From an uncultured Clostridia bacterium (GTDB lineage Bacteria; Bacillota; Clostridia; UBA1381), in contig CAKSJF010000021.1 of assembly GCA_934462945.1 (NCBI GenBank), positions 1 to 32,533 of the forward strand: 32,533 nucleotides of DNA, written 5' to 3'. This document shows positions 7,594 through 14,516 of this stretch, piece by piece. Each line of letters opens with the position of its first letter. The first letter of the stretch is position 1. The position numbers and the translations under genes are program-made. The notes beneath the pieces are model-generated. The model had not been told where the DNA came from and did not search any database. It was given only the letters and a program-made list of their open reading frames with translations.

Positions 7594-7700
7594 TAAGACT
7601 GAATAAAATCGCCCATAGCACAACTTTTTGCTCGGGGCGGTACCGTCGTACAGCTCCACTCGCTGCAAAGCAGCACTCTGAGCGATTTTATTCAGTCTTA
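7594..7700 (+). other. 107-nt inverted-repeat element in the oxidoreductase leader
   Basis: A perfect 19-bp stem pairs 7594-7612 (TAAGACTGAATAAAATCGC) with 7682-7700. The enclosed 69 nt contain GTAC-CGTC-GTAC (7630-7641 region), GCTGC-AAA-GCAGC (about 7662-7674) and a possible GCCC...GGGC hairpin, giving a closed multi-branched shape. It sits between the promoter and the ribosome binding site of the oxidoreductase gene. It could be a structured regulatory leader or a MITE-like insertion. No known riboswitch class was recognised. Confidence 0.7.
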
Positions 7701-7729
7701 AGTTTGGACGGAAAGGAATGGTTATAAAT

Positions 7730-9043
7730 ATGAAAAAAATCAGAATCGGTGTTTTTGGCGCATACCGCGGAACGAGCATGATTTCCTACTGCGAAGTTTC
7801 TGACCGTGCAGAGGTGGTTGCCATTTGCGACAAATGGGATGAGGCTCTGGAAATTCAAAAAGAAAACCTGAAAGACGACCGGATTACCTATTATCATGAT
7901 TTCGAGGACTTTATCAGGCACGACATGGACGCAGTCGTGCTTGCAAACTACGCCACAGAGCATGCACCCTTTGCCATCCGCTGTCTTGAGCGCGGACTGC
8001 ATGTCTTTTCCGAGGTGCTCCCATGCCAGACTATGAAAGAGGCAGTGGAGCTGATCGAGGCAATTGAAAAATCCGGCAAGGTATATGCCTATGGCGAAAA
8101 CTACTGCTACATGCCGGCAGCCTATGAGATGCGCCGTCTGTACCGCGAGGGAAAAATCGGAGAATTTGAGTATGGCGAGGGCGAATACATTCACAACGGC
8201 GAGCCGTTCTGGCCGTCGGTTACCTATGGGGAGCGCGACCATTGGCGCAACGATATGTATATCAACTTCTACTGCACCCACTCCATCGGTCCGATCATCC
8301 ATATGACCGGTCTGCGCCCGGTATCGGTGGTTGGCTTTGAAAGTCTGAAGAACGAAAGAAAGCTCCGCGTCGGTGCAAAATCCGGACTGTTCGGCATTGA
8401 AATGATCACCTTAGAAAACGGCGGTATCATCAAGAGCATCCACGGCTGGCTTTACAAGAACTCCATCTGGTACACGGTCTACGGTTCAAAGGGTCGGATG
8501 GAAAGCACAAGAGAGGACGCAAAATGCGGTGACGTGCACAAAATCTATGTAAATGCGGACAAATACTCCGGAGAATATCAGGACGAGCATTTGGAATGCT
8601 ATGAGCCGGTCGGCTACGATCCGGAAAAGGTAGAATCCTTCGGACATGGCGGTTCTGACTATTACTGCATTGATCAGTTCGTGAAAAAGGTATTAGGAGA
8701 TCCGGAGGCAGACACGATTGATATTTACGAGGCGCTGGATATGTATTTACCGGGTATGTTTGCATACCGTTCCGTTCTGGACGGCGGTATTCCAAAGGAA
8801 ATCCCGAATCTGCGCGACCCGGCAGTCCGCGGGCAATACCGGAACGACACTGCCTGCACCGATCCGAAAGTTGCCGGAGATCAGCTCCTGCCCACCTGCT
8901 CCACCGGAACTCCCGAAATTCCGGACGAGGTTTACGAGGACGTTCTGAAAAAATGGCAGGCAGAGCTCTCCCGCAAGGACGGCTATTTGCACGCTGCAAC
9001 CACACAGGGGCAAAAAGAAGTAACAGACATAAATCTAAAATAA
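7730..9043 (+). CDS. Gfo/Idh/MocA family oxidoreductase
   Basis: The start is taken at 7730 (MKKIRIGVFGAYRG), because an ATG at 7718 directly abuts the GGAAAGGA ribosome binding site. The protein of 437 residues has an N-terminal Rossmann fold with GVFGAYRG as its nucleotide loop, followed by DRAEVVAICDKW. The mid region (FSEVLPCQTMKEAVEL, YGENYCYMP) corresponds to the active-site block of the family, where EKP is usual but here reads EVLP. The C-terminal half is the usual mixed alpha/beta substrate domain. Such enzymes oxidise or reduce sugars, inositols and related compounds with NAD(P). The substrate is not evident; no sugar operon surrounds it. A terminator follows. Confidence 0.88.
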   Translation: MKKIRIGVFGAYRGTSMISYCEVSDRAEVVAICDKWDEALEIQKENLKDDRITYYHDFEDFIRHDMDAVVLANYATEHAPFAIRCLERGLHVFSEVLPCQTMKEAVELIEAIEKSGKVYAYGENYCYMPAAYEMRRLYREGKIGEFEYGEGEYIHNGEPFWPSVTYGERDHWRNDMYINFYCTHSIGPIIHMTGLRPVSVVGFESLKNERKLRVGAKSGLFGIEMITLENGGIIKSIHGWLYKNSIWYTVYGSKGRMESTREDAKCGDVHKIYVNADKYSGEYQDEHLECYEPVGYDPEKVESFGHGGSDYYCIDQFVKKVLGDPEADTIDIYEALDMYLPGMFAYRSVLDGGIPKEIPNLRDPAVRGQYRNDTACTDPKVAGDQLLPTCSTGTPEIPDEVYEDVLKKWQAELSRKDGYLHAATTQGQKEVTDINLK

Positions 9044-9050
9044 GAAACGA

Positions 9051-9092
9051 GAAATGCGCCAGACAGCACCCGGCGCATTTCGTACTTTTTTC
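9051..9092 (+). terminator. Intrinsic terminator of the oxidoreductase gene
   Basis: GAAATGCGCC (9051-9060) pairs perfectly with GGCGCATTTC (9072-9081), followed by a T-rich tail ending at about 9092. Confidence 0.85.
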
Positions 9093-9182
9093 CATAGATA
9101 TCAGGAAAAATTACATATCATAATGACTGTGAATGTGGTAAAATAAAAAGGTACGAAAAATAACGAAATTGAGAGGTTACAT

Positions 9183-10034
9183 ATGTATTACACTTTAATC
9201 GGCATTTCTGCCATCATGTTCGGCTTGCAGTTTTTCTTCCAGGAGGGATACCAGAAACGGGAGGGGACAGGGATGAATACCGCCATTTTATTTTCCCTCG
9301 GCGTTGCTGTGGTAACGGTCATTGCAATGTTTGCAATTTGCAGAACGGTTGAATTTTCCTGGTTTTCCTGTCTGATGGCTTTTCTTTCCGCGCTGATCGG
9401 AATCGGATTTCTCTATTGCAGCGCACTGGCGTTCGGAAAGGTGAATCTATCGGTCTATTCGCTTTTTTCCATGCTGGGCGGCATGCTCCTGCCTGCGATT
9501 GCCGGAATCTTCTTTTTCGGAGAAAAGCTCACACTTGGTCAGGGTTTCTGCATTCTTGCCATTATTGCCGCACTCATGATCGGAACAGATCAGAAAGCCG
9601 ACCGGAAAACGCTTTGCTACTGTCTTTTGATCTTTTTCTTAAACGGGATGGCAGGCGTGGTTTCCAAATGGCATCAGTCTTATCCGGAACAGGCAATTTC
9701 CAGCAGCGGATTTATGCTCTTAAAAAGTCTGATTACCATTGGACTTTGCGGGGCGCTGCTTTTCGGAATGCGAAAAAAACGGACAAAGCTTCAGAATCCA
9801 GGCGCGGCAGTCCTTTCCATGACCGGCTACGGACTCATGACCGGGATTGCAAATTTTCTGATTTTGGTGGCGCTTTTGCATGTAAATGCGTCGGTGCAGT
9901 ATCCGATGATCACCGGAGGAACGATTGTCATATCCACCGCACTCGGAATCATTCAAAAAGAGCAGATCACCAAACGAAACCTCCTCGCCGCCGGCATCGC
10001 ACTTTTGGGAACGGTTATGATTGCTGTTTTCTGA
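9183..10034 (+). CDS. DMT-superfamily (EamA-like) membrane transporter
   Basis: The 283-residue protein consists almost wholly of hydrophobic segments, about ten, in two similar halves with a central charged break (TDQKADRKT, about residues 139-147). This is the drug/metabolite transporter layout. The ends of both halves show the usual pattern (KVNLSVYSLFSMLGGMLLPAIAGIFFFGEKLT; then NASVQYPMITGGTIVISTALGIIQKEQIT). Such proteins export or take up small metabolites; the substrate is unknown. A GAGAGG site precedes the ATG. No convincing promoter was found in the 90 nt between the upstream terminator and the start, so it may be weakly expressed or regulated. Confidence 0.85.
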   Translation: MYYTLIGISAIMFGLQFFFQEGYQKREGTGMNTAILFSLGVAVVTVIAMFAICRTVEFSWFSCLMAFLSALIGIGFLYCSALAFGKVNLSVYSLFSMLGGMLLPAIAGIFFFGEKLTLGQGFCILAIIAALMIGTDQKADRKTLCYCLLIFFLNGMAGVVSKWHQSYPEQAISSSGFMLLKSLITIGLCGALLFGMRKKRTKLQNPGAAVLSMTGYGLMTGIANFLILVALLHVNASVQYPMITGGTIVISTALGIIQKEQITKRNLLAAGIALLGTVMIAVF

Positions 10035-10083
10035 TTGAAGAAGTTTGACTTTGAAATGCGTCTGAAAATATTTGATTTGACGG

Positions 10084-10112
10084 TTGACAAATATATTTTT
10101 GTGTGTTAGAAT
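10084..10112 (+). promoter_or_regulatory. Promoter of the putative antitoxin RNA
   Basis: TTGACA (10084-10089), exact consensus, and TAGAAT (10107-10112) are spaced by exactly 17 nt. No plus-strand reading frame with a ribosome binding site follows, so the product is probably a short RNA. Confidence 0.75.
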
Positions 10113-10118
10113 AAAAAT

Positions 10119-10205
10119 AGAAAAGGCAAGACCGCAAGCGGTTATGCCACGAAATTATGTTAAGAATAACACGTTTTCCTTGGCGGGGGGCGTGTTATTT
10201 CTTTA
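10119..10205 (+). ncRNA. Putative antitoxin RNA, convergent with the small toxin gene
   Basis: From the promoter at 10084, transcription should start near 10119 and stop at the shared hairpin ending near 10203, giving a transcript of about 85 nt. It opens with a strong stem-loop: GGCA (10125-10128) and ACCGC (10131-10135) paired with GCGGT and TGCC (10138-10148), and ends in the 9-bp terminator stem. It is complementary to the 3' end of the minus-strand toxin message, including its last codons. Tail-to-tail overlap of this kind is known from type I systems such as txpA/RatA and bsrG/SR4. The RNA itself is inferred, not observed. Confidence 0.6.
10165..10199. terminator. Shared bidirectional terminator of toxin mRNA and antisense RNA
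   Basis: AATAACACG (10165-10173) pairs with CGTGTTATT (10191-10199) around a loop containing six Gs. The plus-strand tail (TTTCTTTAT) is the better U tract. The toxin stop codon on the minus strand (10197-10195) lies within the right arm of this stem. Confidence 0.75.
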
Positions 10206-10257
10206 TGGTTAGAATTATGAATAGCACTAAGGCTAATATCAAAATATCATGTTCCAT
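10195..10257 (-). CDS. Putative type I toxin peptide, 20 residues, single membrane segment
   Basis: The minus-strand frame reads MEHDILILALVLFIILTIKK and stops inside the shared terminator. It has an acidic start, about 14 uninterrupted hydrophobic residues and two C-terminal lysines, the shape of small membrane toxins of type I toxin-antitoxin systems and the so-called holin-like toxins of Clostridia. A near-perfect ribosome binding site, AAAGGAGGAGG (about 10275-10265), sits 7 nt before the ATG. A promoter at 10508-10480 faces it, leaving a long hairpin-rich leader of about 215 nt. An antisense RNA promoter converges from the other side. It is too short to confirm by similarity, but the full set of signals supports a real gene. 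Confidence 0.7.
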   Translation of the reverse strand: MEHDILILALVLFIILTIKK

Positions 10258-10331
10258 AGCGCATCCTCCTCCTTTCGTAGATTCCAACTCTCATGAGTGG
10301 GTACTATGTAAATGGAGATATGGATGGCATA

Positions 10332-10472
10332 GTGATTCGCGCCAAACCAAAGCAAGCTTTGGGGCGCTATCACATGGGTGCTGTTTACCAAATCAAAGAT
10401 TTGGACAGCACTCCAAACCGCCCAGCGTTCCGCTGTTATGAGTCTTACCTTTTCAGCCGGAAATACATCCGG
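10332..10472 (-). other. Hairpin-rich leader of the toxin message
   Basis: Four hairpins stand in a row. H1 (10332-10373) has stems GCGCC/GGCGC and CCAAAGC/GCTTTGG, with outer GTGA/TCAC. H2 (10378-10411) has GTGCTGT/ACAGCAC and CCAAATC/GATTTGG. H1 and H2 share a design: two stacked stems with a 3-nt bulge on the same side. H3 is CAGCG-TTC-CGCTG (10423-10435) and H4 is CCGG...CCGG (10457-10472). In the direction of the minus promoter they precede the toxin ribosome binding site. A plus-strand 66-codon frame (10293-10493) covers the same bases but has no ribosome binding site. Confidence 0.6.
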
Positions 10473-10479
10473 TTATTTT

Positions 10480-10508
10480 ATTTTATCACATGATTTGGAA
10501 ATTTGCAA
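10480..10508 (-). promoter_or_regulatory. Promoter facing the toxin gene
   Basis: Minus-strand TTGCAA (10508-10503) and TAAAAT (10485-10480) are spaced by exactly 17 nt. Transcription would start near 10473 and run through the hairpin series to the toxin gene. Confidence 0.6.
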
Positions 10509-10530
10509 GCATATCATACAAAAAACGTCC

Positions 10531-13164
10531 TTATTCCTGATAATATGCGCATAACGGTGTCATTGTTTTAAGATCGGACAAGAGCATGATTTTCATCTGA
10601 TCCTCTGCTGTTTTTTCCAGGGCAAGCTCGGAAAATTTGATTTCGCCCGGTGCGGAAATTTCTTTTAATTTCACGCTTTGCAGTCTCCCGTTTCGGTAAA
10701 CTGCCGCCGCAAGGAGACTTGGCTTTTCCAGATATTCTAAAAAGACAGTCTGATCCTCGCAATAGAAAGCATTTTTGGGTTGCTGATTCGTATAGGAATC
10801 CTGTCCGTTCCGGTAAACATTTTTTCCAGAAAACACCGGATAGGAATTGTTATTTTCCATATTCTGATACCAGATTTCCTCTCCTGCGCCGCGGTTGATT
10901 CTCCATGCAACCTCTCCGCTATGCCAATCCTTGATTTTTCCGGCGGTGTAATCGTCCGCATTGGTTCCTTTTCCAACCGGTTTGACTCCCTCGGAGCAGA
11001 AATTATTCCGGATACCGTCCAATGCATTATTGATTGTTCCGACAATTCCTCCGCCGTCAATCGGAGAGGAGAACCAGCAGTTTTCCAGCACACCGAATCC
11101 GGCATGTTTTACATATCCTAAAATGCCGCCGATATTACCGCCGCTGACTCCTGCAATCGTTCCTGTGCCGCCGCAATTCCGGATGCTGACCTGATTGTTT
11201 GCATAGCCGAGAATCCCGCCTAAACAATCCTTAGCGCTTGGAAGATTTAAGCTGCCCTCAAACATGCAGTTTTCAATCAGCAGCTTACCGTCCAACACTT
11301 GCGAGCTGCCGACAATACCGCCGAGATGGTGTGCCACACCGTCACCGCGGATCTGAATTTTTGAAAGAACATTGGATACAACCGTGCCGCCCTTTGCAAC
11401 GCCGACCGCACCGCCGATATGCTTTACCCCCTGATTCACCGTGATACTTCCGTCCACCGTGAAATTCCGGATGACCGCACCGCTTGCCGCACCGAAAAAA
11501 CCCGTCTGATCGCCTGCATCCGGAACATTCAGCGTGACGGTATATCCCTGACCGTCGAATGTACCCTTATACGGAAAGGAAAGTGTTCCGATCGGAAGAT
11601 TAGTTTCATTTAAAACAAGATCGTTTTTCAAAACCGCATTAACCGCTGTTTTTCCGCCATTCACCAGCCTTGCAAACCACAAAGCCTCGCCTGCTGTGGA
11701 GAGCTCATAGGTATCGTTGACGCAATTTGGGGTGTTTCCGTCATAGCCGCAGACGGTGCAGAGCATGTCATCTCCATAGGTATGCGGCAGAATTTCATTC
11801 TCGGACGAATAAAGCTTTCCCCTCAGATCTACCTGCTGTTTTGTGCAGGTGTGTCGGTGTCCCTCCCGTTCTGCTGTCCAGTCCGACCAGGTGTGCGTAT
11901 GTACAAAGCCGCATTCGGTACATTTACTTGTGTTCTCCGATTCCTTTTGATAAGTGTGCGGCGCAGCCGTGAACGTTTCGCCGCAGATCGGGCATTTCTG
12001 CTGATGGGAATACTCATGGCTTGTAGAAACCAGCTCATCAGAATGCGGTCCGTATTGAAAAGGCATGGTACAGGTGTCGCAATAAACCTCCTGCTTACAG
12101 TTTCCCGGATTGACCGAGCTATGCGGTGTGTAGTTCTTTCTTGCGTCACAGTCTAAGCAGGCATACCAATGCCCTGCGTCGTTGGCAGAAATTTTATCCG
12201 TCCAGTTGTTATGCGCGTGCCGCAGTCCACAGGTGATACATTTATTATCTTCTCCGAAATTATGCGAACCTAAATCCTTTTTCCCGTCGCAGCCGGAGCA
12301 AGAATACCAATGATTTTTTTTATCACTGGTATAGGTCGTCTGCCAGGTATGCGTGTGATTCAGATTTTCCCGGTAACCGCAGATACGGCAGATTCCGCTT
12401 TTTGTAATATCATGCGGTTCATACTTTTTCCGTTCTTTCGGGTCGGTGATCGGGCAATTGTCGCTATCCTGACACCGCATATGATGATACAAGCTGTCCG
12501 CCGCGACATACGGCACTGTCCAGTTATGCGTGTGTGCATACAGATAAGCGGTATCGGTTTTCATATCGTGGTCGTACAGAAAGCTTTCATCCTCGTCCAG
12601 AATGTATTCGTCAAGCTTTCCATATGCCGTCACCACCGCACTCCCGTTAATATCCTGCACACGTGTAACACCGGTCAGCCTATTTGCATAAACCGGTTTT
12701 TTTTCATCTGTTTCCGACCGGAAGCGCACGACATCCGTTGCGTCGGACGGTGTGATCTCCGGCATTAAAACCGGATAATTTGTATACCCTCTTGCAAGAT
12801 ACAGCTGATAGAAATTCAGCCGGATTGCATCTGCTCTTTTCACCACGTGAAAAATAGATGTGTCCTTTTTGTTGTTGAATTCCGGGACTCTGACTGTGAT
12901 TTTTACCTCACCGGGTTTTTTCGCCCTCAGCTCTCCCTTTTCATTAATGGTAGCAATGGAAGAATCAGAGCTTTCAAAATTCGTAGCGGTTCCCAGTATG
13001 GAATAAACAGTATACGTTTCTCCCACTAAAATATAACGCTCTGGCTTGGCTGATCCCTCAATATACGGATTTGTTACATGCAATACCGCCGATGCTTTTA
13101 AAGAAAAAAGATCATATACAAGGCACAAAAGAAAAAGCGCGCTGATCAGATATTTTTTTACCAT
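10531..13164 (-). CDS. Large secreted protein with Ig-like, CxxC-repeat and GLUG regions
   Basis: The start is set at 13164 (MVKKYLISALFLL), because the upstream frame start at 13224 lies within the promoter. The protein of 877 residues begins with a signal peptide ending near ASA (about residue 26). Residues about 40-100 resemble a bacterial Ig-like (BIG2) domain: SSDSSIATINEKGELRAKKPG. Residues about 200-480 hold a series of His/Trp-rich units with eight CxxC pairs (CRIC, CSGC, CITC, CLDC, CDTC, CPIC, CTEC, CTVC), possible zinc or redox sites. Residues about 555-720 show repeated GGIVG/GGILGY units typical of GLUG repeats, likely a beta-helix. No LPXTG, SLH or transmembrane anchor was seen, so attachment is unknown. 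The function is not known; an adhesin or surface role is plausible. Confidence 0.85.
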   Translation of the reverse strand: MVKKYLISALFLLCLVYDLFSLKASAVLHVTNPYIEGSAKPERYILVGETYTVYSILGTATNFESSDSSIATINEKGELRAKKPGEVKITVRVPEFNNKKDTSIFHVVKRADAIRLNFYQLYLARGYTNYPVLMPEITPSDATDVVRFRSETDEKKPVYANRLTGVTRVQDINGSAVVTAYGKLDEYILDEDESFLYDHDMKTDTAYLYAHTHNWTVPYVAADSLYHHMRCQDSDNCPITDPKERKKYEPHDITKSGICRICGYRENLNHTHTWQTTYTSDKKNHWYSCSGCDGKKDLGSHNFGEDNKCITCGLRHAHNNWTDKISANDAGHWYACLDCDARKNYTPHSSVNPGNCKQEVYCDTCTMPFQYGPHSDELVSTSHEYSHQQKCPICGETFTAAPHTYQKESENTSKCTECGFVHTHTWSDWTAEREGHRHTCTKQQVDLRGKLYSSENEILPHTYGDDMLCTVCGYDGNTPNCVNDTYELSTAGEALWFARLVNGGKTAVNAVLKNDLVLNETNLPIGTLSFPYKGTFDGQGYTVTLNVPDAGDQTGFFGAASGAVIRNFTVDGSITVNQGVKHIGGAVGVAKGGTVVSNVLSKIQIRGDGVAHHLGGIVGSSQVLDGKLLIENCMFEGSLNLPSAKDCLGGILGYANNQVSIRNCGGTGTIAGVSGGNIGGILGYVKHAGFGVLENCWFSSPIDGGGIVGTINNALDGIRNNFCSEGVKPVGKGTNADDYTAGKIKDWHSGEVAWRINRGAGEEIWYQNMENNNSYPVFSGKNVYRNGQDSYTNQQPKNAFYCEDQTVFLEYLEKPSLLAAAVYRNGRLQSVKLKEISAPGEIKFSELALEKTAEDQMKIMLLSDLKTMTPLCAYYQE

Positions 13165-13194
13165 TCCAAAACCCCCGTCAAATGAATTTTTATT

Positions 13195-13224
13195 ATCATA
13201 CCATAAAATTTTCCTTTTTGTCAT
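13195..13224 (-). promoter_or_regulatory. Promoter of the surface-protein gene
   Basis: Minus-strand ATGACA (13224-13219) and TATGAT (13200-13195) are spaced by 18 nt. The -35 box coincides with the first codons of the longest open frame, which supports the downstream ATG at 13164. Confidence 0.6.
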
Positions 13225-13296
13225 CCGTCTAAAGTATGAATTTTAAAAAAAATTTCATGACAGCCATGCATTCTTTCATTTTCCGACATGCCAGTA

Positions 13297-13328
13297 AAAA
13301 AACAGCAGTCCCACGAAAGGACTGCTGC
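13297..13328 (-). terminator. Intrinsic terminator of nahK
   Basis: Plus-strand CAGCAGTCC (13303-13311) pairs with GGACTGCTG (13319-13327). In the minus direction the hairpin is followed by seven Ts (13302-13296 region), 22 nt after the nahK stop codon. Confidence 0.88.
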
Positions 13329-13349
13329 TTTATGTACAATTCTATTATT

Positions 13350-14426
13350 TTATGCGCGGATATACTTTGCAACGATTTTTTTCATTTCCGGAAGCTTTTC
13401 TTCCATATCTGCAACCAGCTTCAGCTGTGTGCGTGCACGGTCTAAGTTATGTCCCTCATAATGGCATTTAAAATAAGTATCGCCCAGCAGATAATCGGTT
13501 AAGAAACGGATTCCGCATTCATAGGTCATCATTTTAGCCGAGAACGGAAGAAGATCTGCTTCGGTTTCGGTCATATCGGTCATTTCCTCTAAAAATCCCT
13601 TTGTAAAGCTTTCATAAAGCTCCATATCTAAATATACCTGTGAAAGGTCTTTTTCGTCCTCTGCGGCATGATTTGCGCCGAAACGGAGTGCGTCGCCGTA
13701 GTCAAACAGCATCGATCCCGGCATAACGGTATCTAAATCAATCACACAGACGCCCTCGCCTGTTTTCTGATCTAACAGCACGTTGTTGAGCTTGGTGTCG
13801 TTATGGGTTACACGAAGCGGAACTGCGCCCGACTTCATCGCCTCATTGATCACATCTGTGTCCTTTTCGCGTGCAAAGGCAAATTCAATTTCCTTTTGTA
13901 CCGACGCTGCGCGTCCCATCGGATCTTCTTTGACTGCCTTTTTCAACTGCTCAAAGCGGTCGCGTGTGTCGTGAAATTTCACAATTGTCTCGTGCAGCTT
14001 TTCGCTCGGAAAATCTGAAAGCATATTCTGAAAGCGTCCGAATGCTTTTGCTGCCTGATAAAACTGATCCGGATTCTCCACACGGTCGTAGGAAACCGCA
14101 TTTTCTACAAATTTATAAACCCGGTAATAATCCGTTTCGCTTGCCTTGTAATACGGCGCGCCGTCCACTGTCTGGATCAGATTCAGGGTTTCCCGGTCCG
14201 GGTCGCCGCCTGCTGCTACAATCTTTTTACGAAGGTGGCGTGTAACCGCCTGAATGTTCTCCATAACCTGTGCCGGATTCCGGAATACCTTCTGATTGAT
14301 TCTCTGCAAAATATAGCGCGGATTGCATTCCGCAATATAGGTGTCGTTGATATGTCCGTTTCCGTAGGACTCAATGGATACTTCAATATTGAATTGCTTC
14401 AATATATTTTCTAATGTTTGTTCCAT
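13350..14426 (-). CDS. nahK: N-acetylhexosamine 1-kinase (NahK-like phosphotransferase)
   Basis: This aminoglycoside-phosphotransferase-fold kinase of 358 residues closely follows bifidobacterial NahK/LnpB as remembered, including GHINDTYI near the start, YRVYKFVENAVSYD, the catalytic loop LRVTHNDTKLNN with the base aspartate D210, the metal site IDLDTVMPGSMLFDYGD, RFGANHAAEDEKDLS and the C-terminal HNLDRARTQLKLV. NahK phosphorylates GlcNAc or GalNAc at C1 in the lacto-N-biose/galacto-N-biose pathway of mucin and milk glycan use. No phosphorylase or epimerase partner gene is nearby. An in-frame ATG at 14432 is only 3 nt from the AGGAG site; the ATG at 14426 has 9-nt spacing and is preferred. 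Confidence 0.88.
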   Translation of the reverse strand: MEQTLENILKQFNIEVSIESYGNGHINDTYIAECNPRYILQRINQKVFRNPAQVMENIQAVTRHLRKKIVAAGGDPDRETLNLIQTVDGAPYYKASETDYYRVYKFVENAVSYDRVENPDQFYQAAKAFGRFQNMLSDFPSEKLHETIVKFHDTRDRFEQLKKAVKEDPMGRAASVQKEIEFAFAREKDTDVINEAMKSGAVPLRVTHNDTKLNNVLLDQKTGEGVCVIDLDTVMPGSMLFDYGDALRFGANHAAEDEKDLSQVYLDMELYESFTKGFLEEMTDMTETEADLLPFSAKMMTYECGIRFLTDYLLGDTYFKCHYEGHNLDRARTQLKLVADMEEKLPEMKKIVAKYIRA

Positions 14427-14516
14427 TTTCATTCACTCCTATTGTAATATTTTTTCCCACCTTTGATATTATACTAAATTTTACAATTTTTTTATTTGTA
14501 TTTTCAGTCATATGTT

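Noticed and set aside
9101..9182. Promoter for the DMT transporter gene
   Set aside because: A TAAAAT hexamer at 9139-9144 has no acceptable -35 partner at 16-18 nt, so it was not listed.
10293..10493. Plus-strand 66-codon frame as a normal protein gene
   Set aside because: It has no ribosome binding site, its promoter side holds the opposite-strand toxin start, and its bases form four hairpins. Kept only as an alternative reading in the leader finding.
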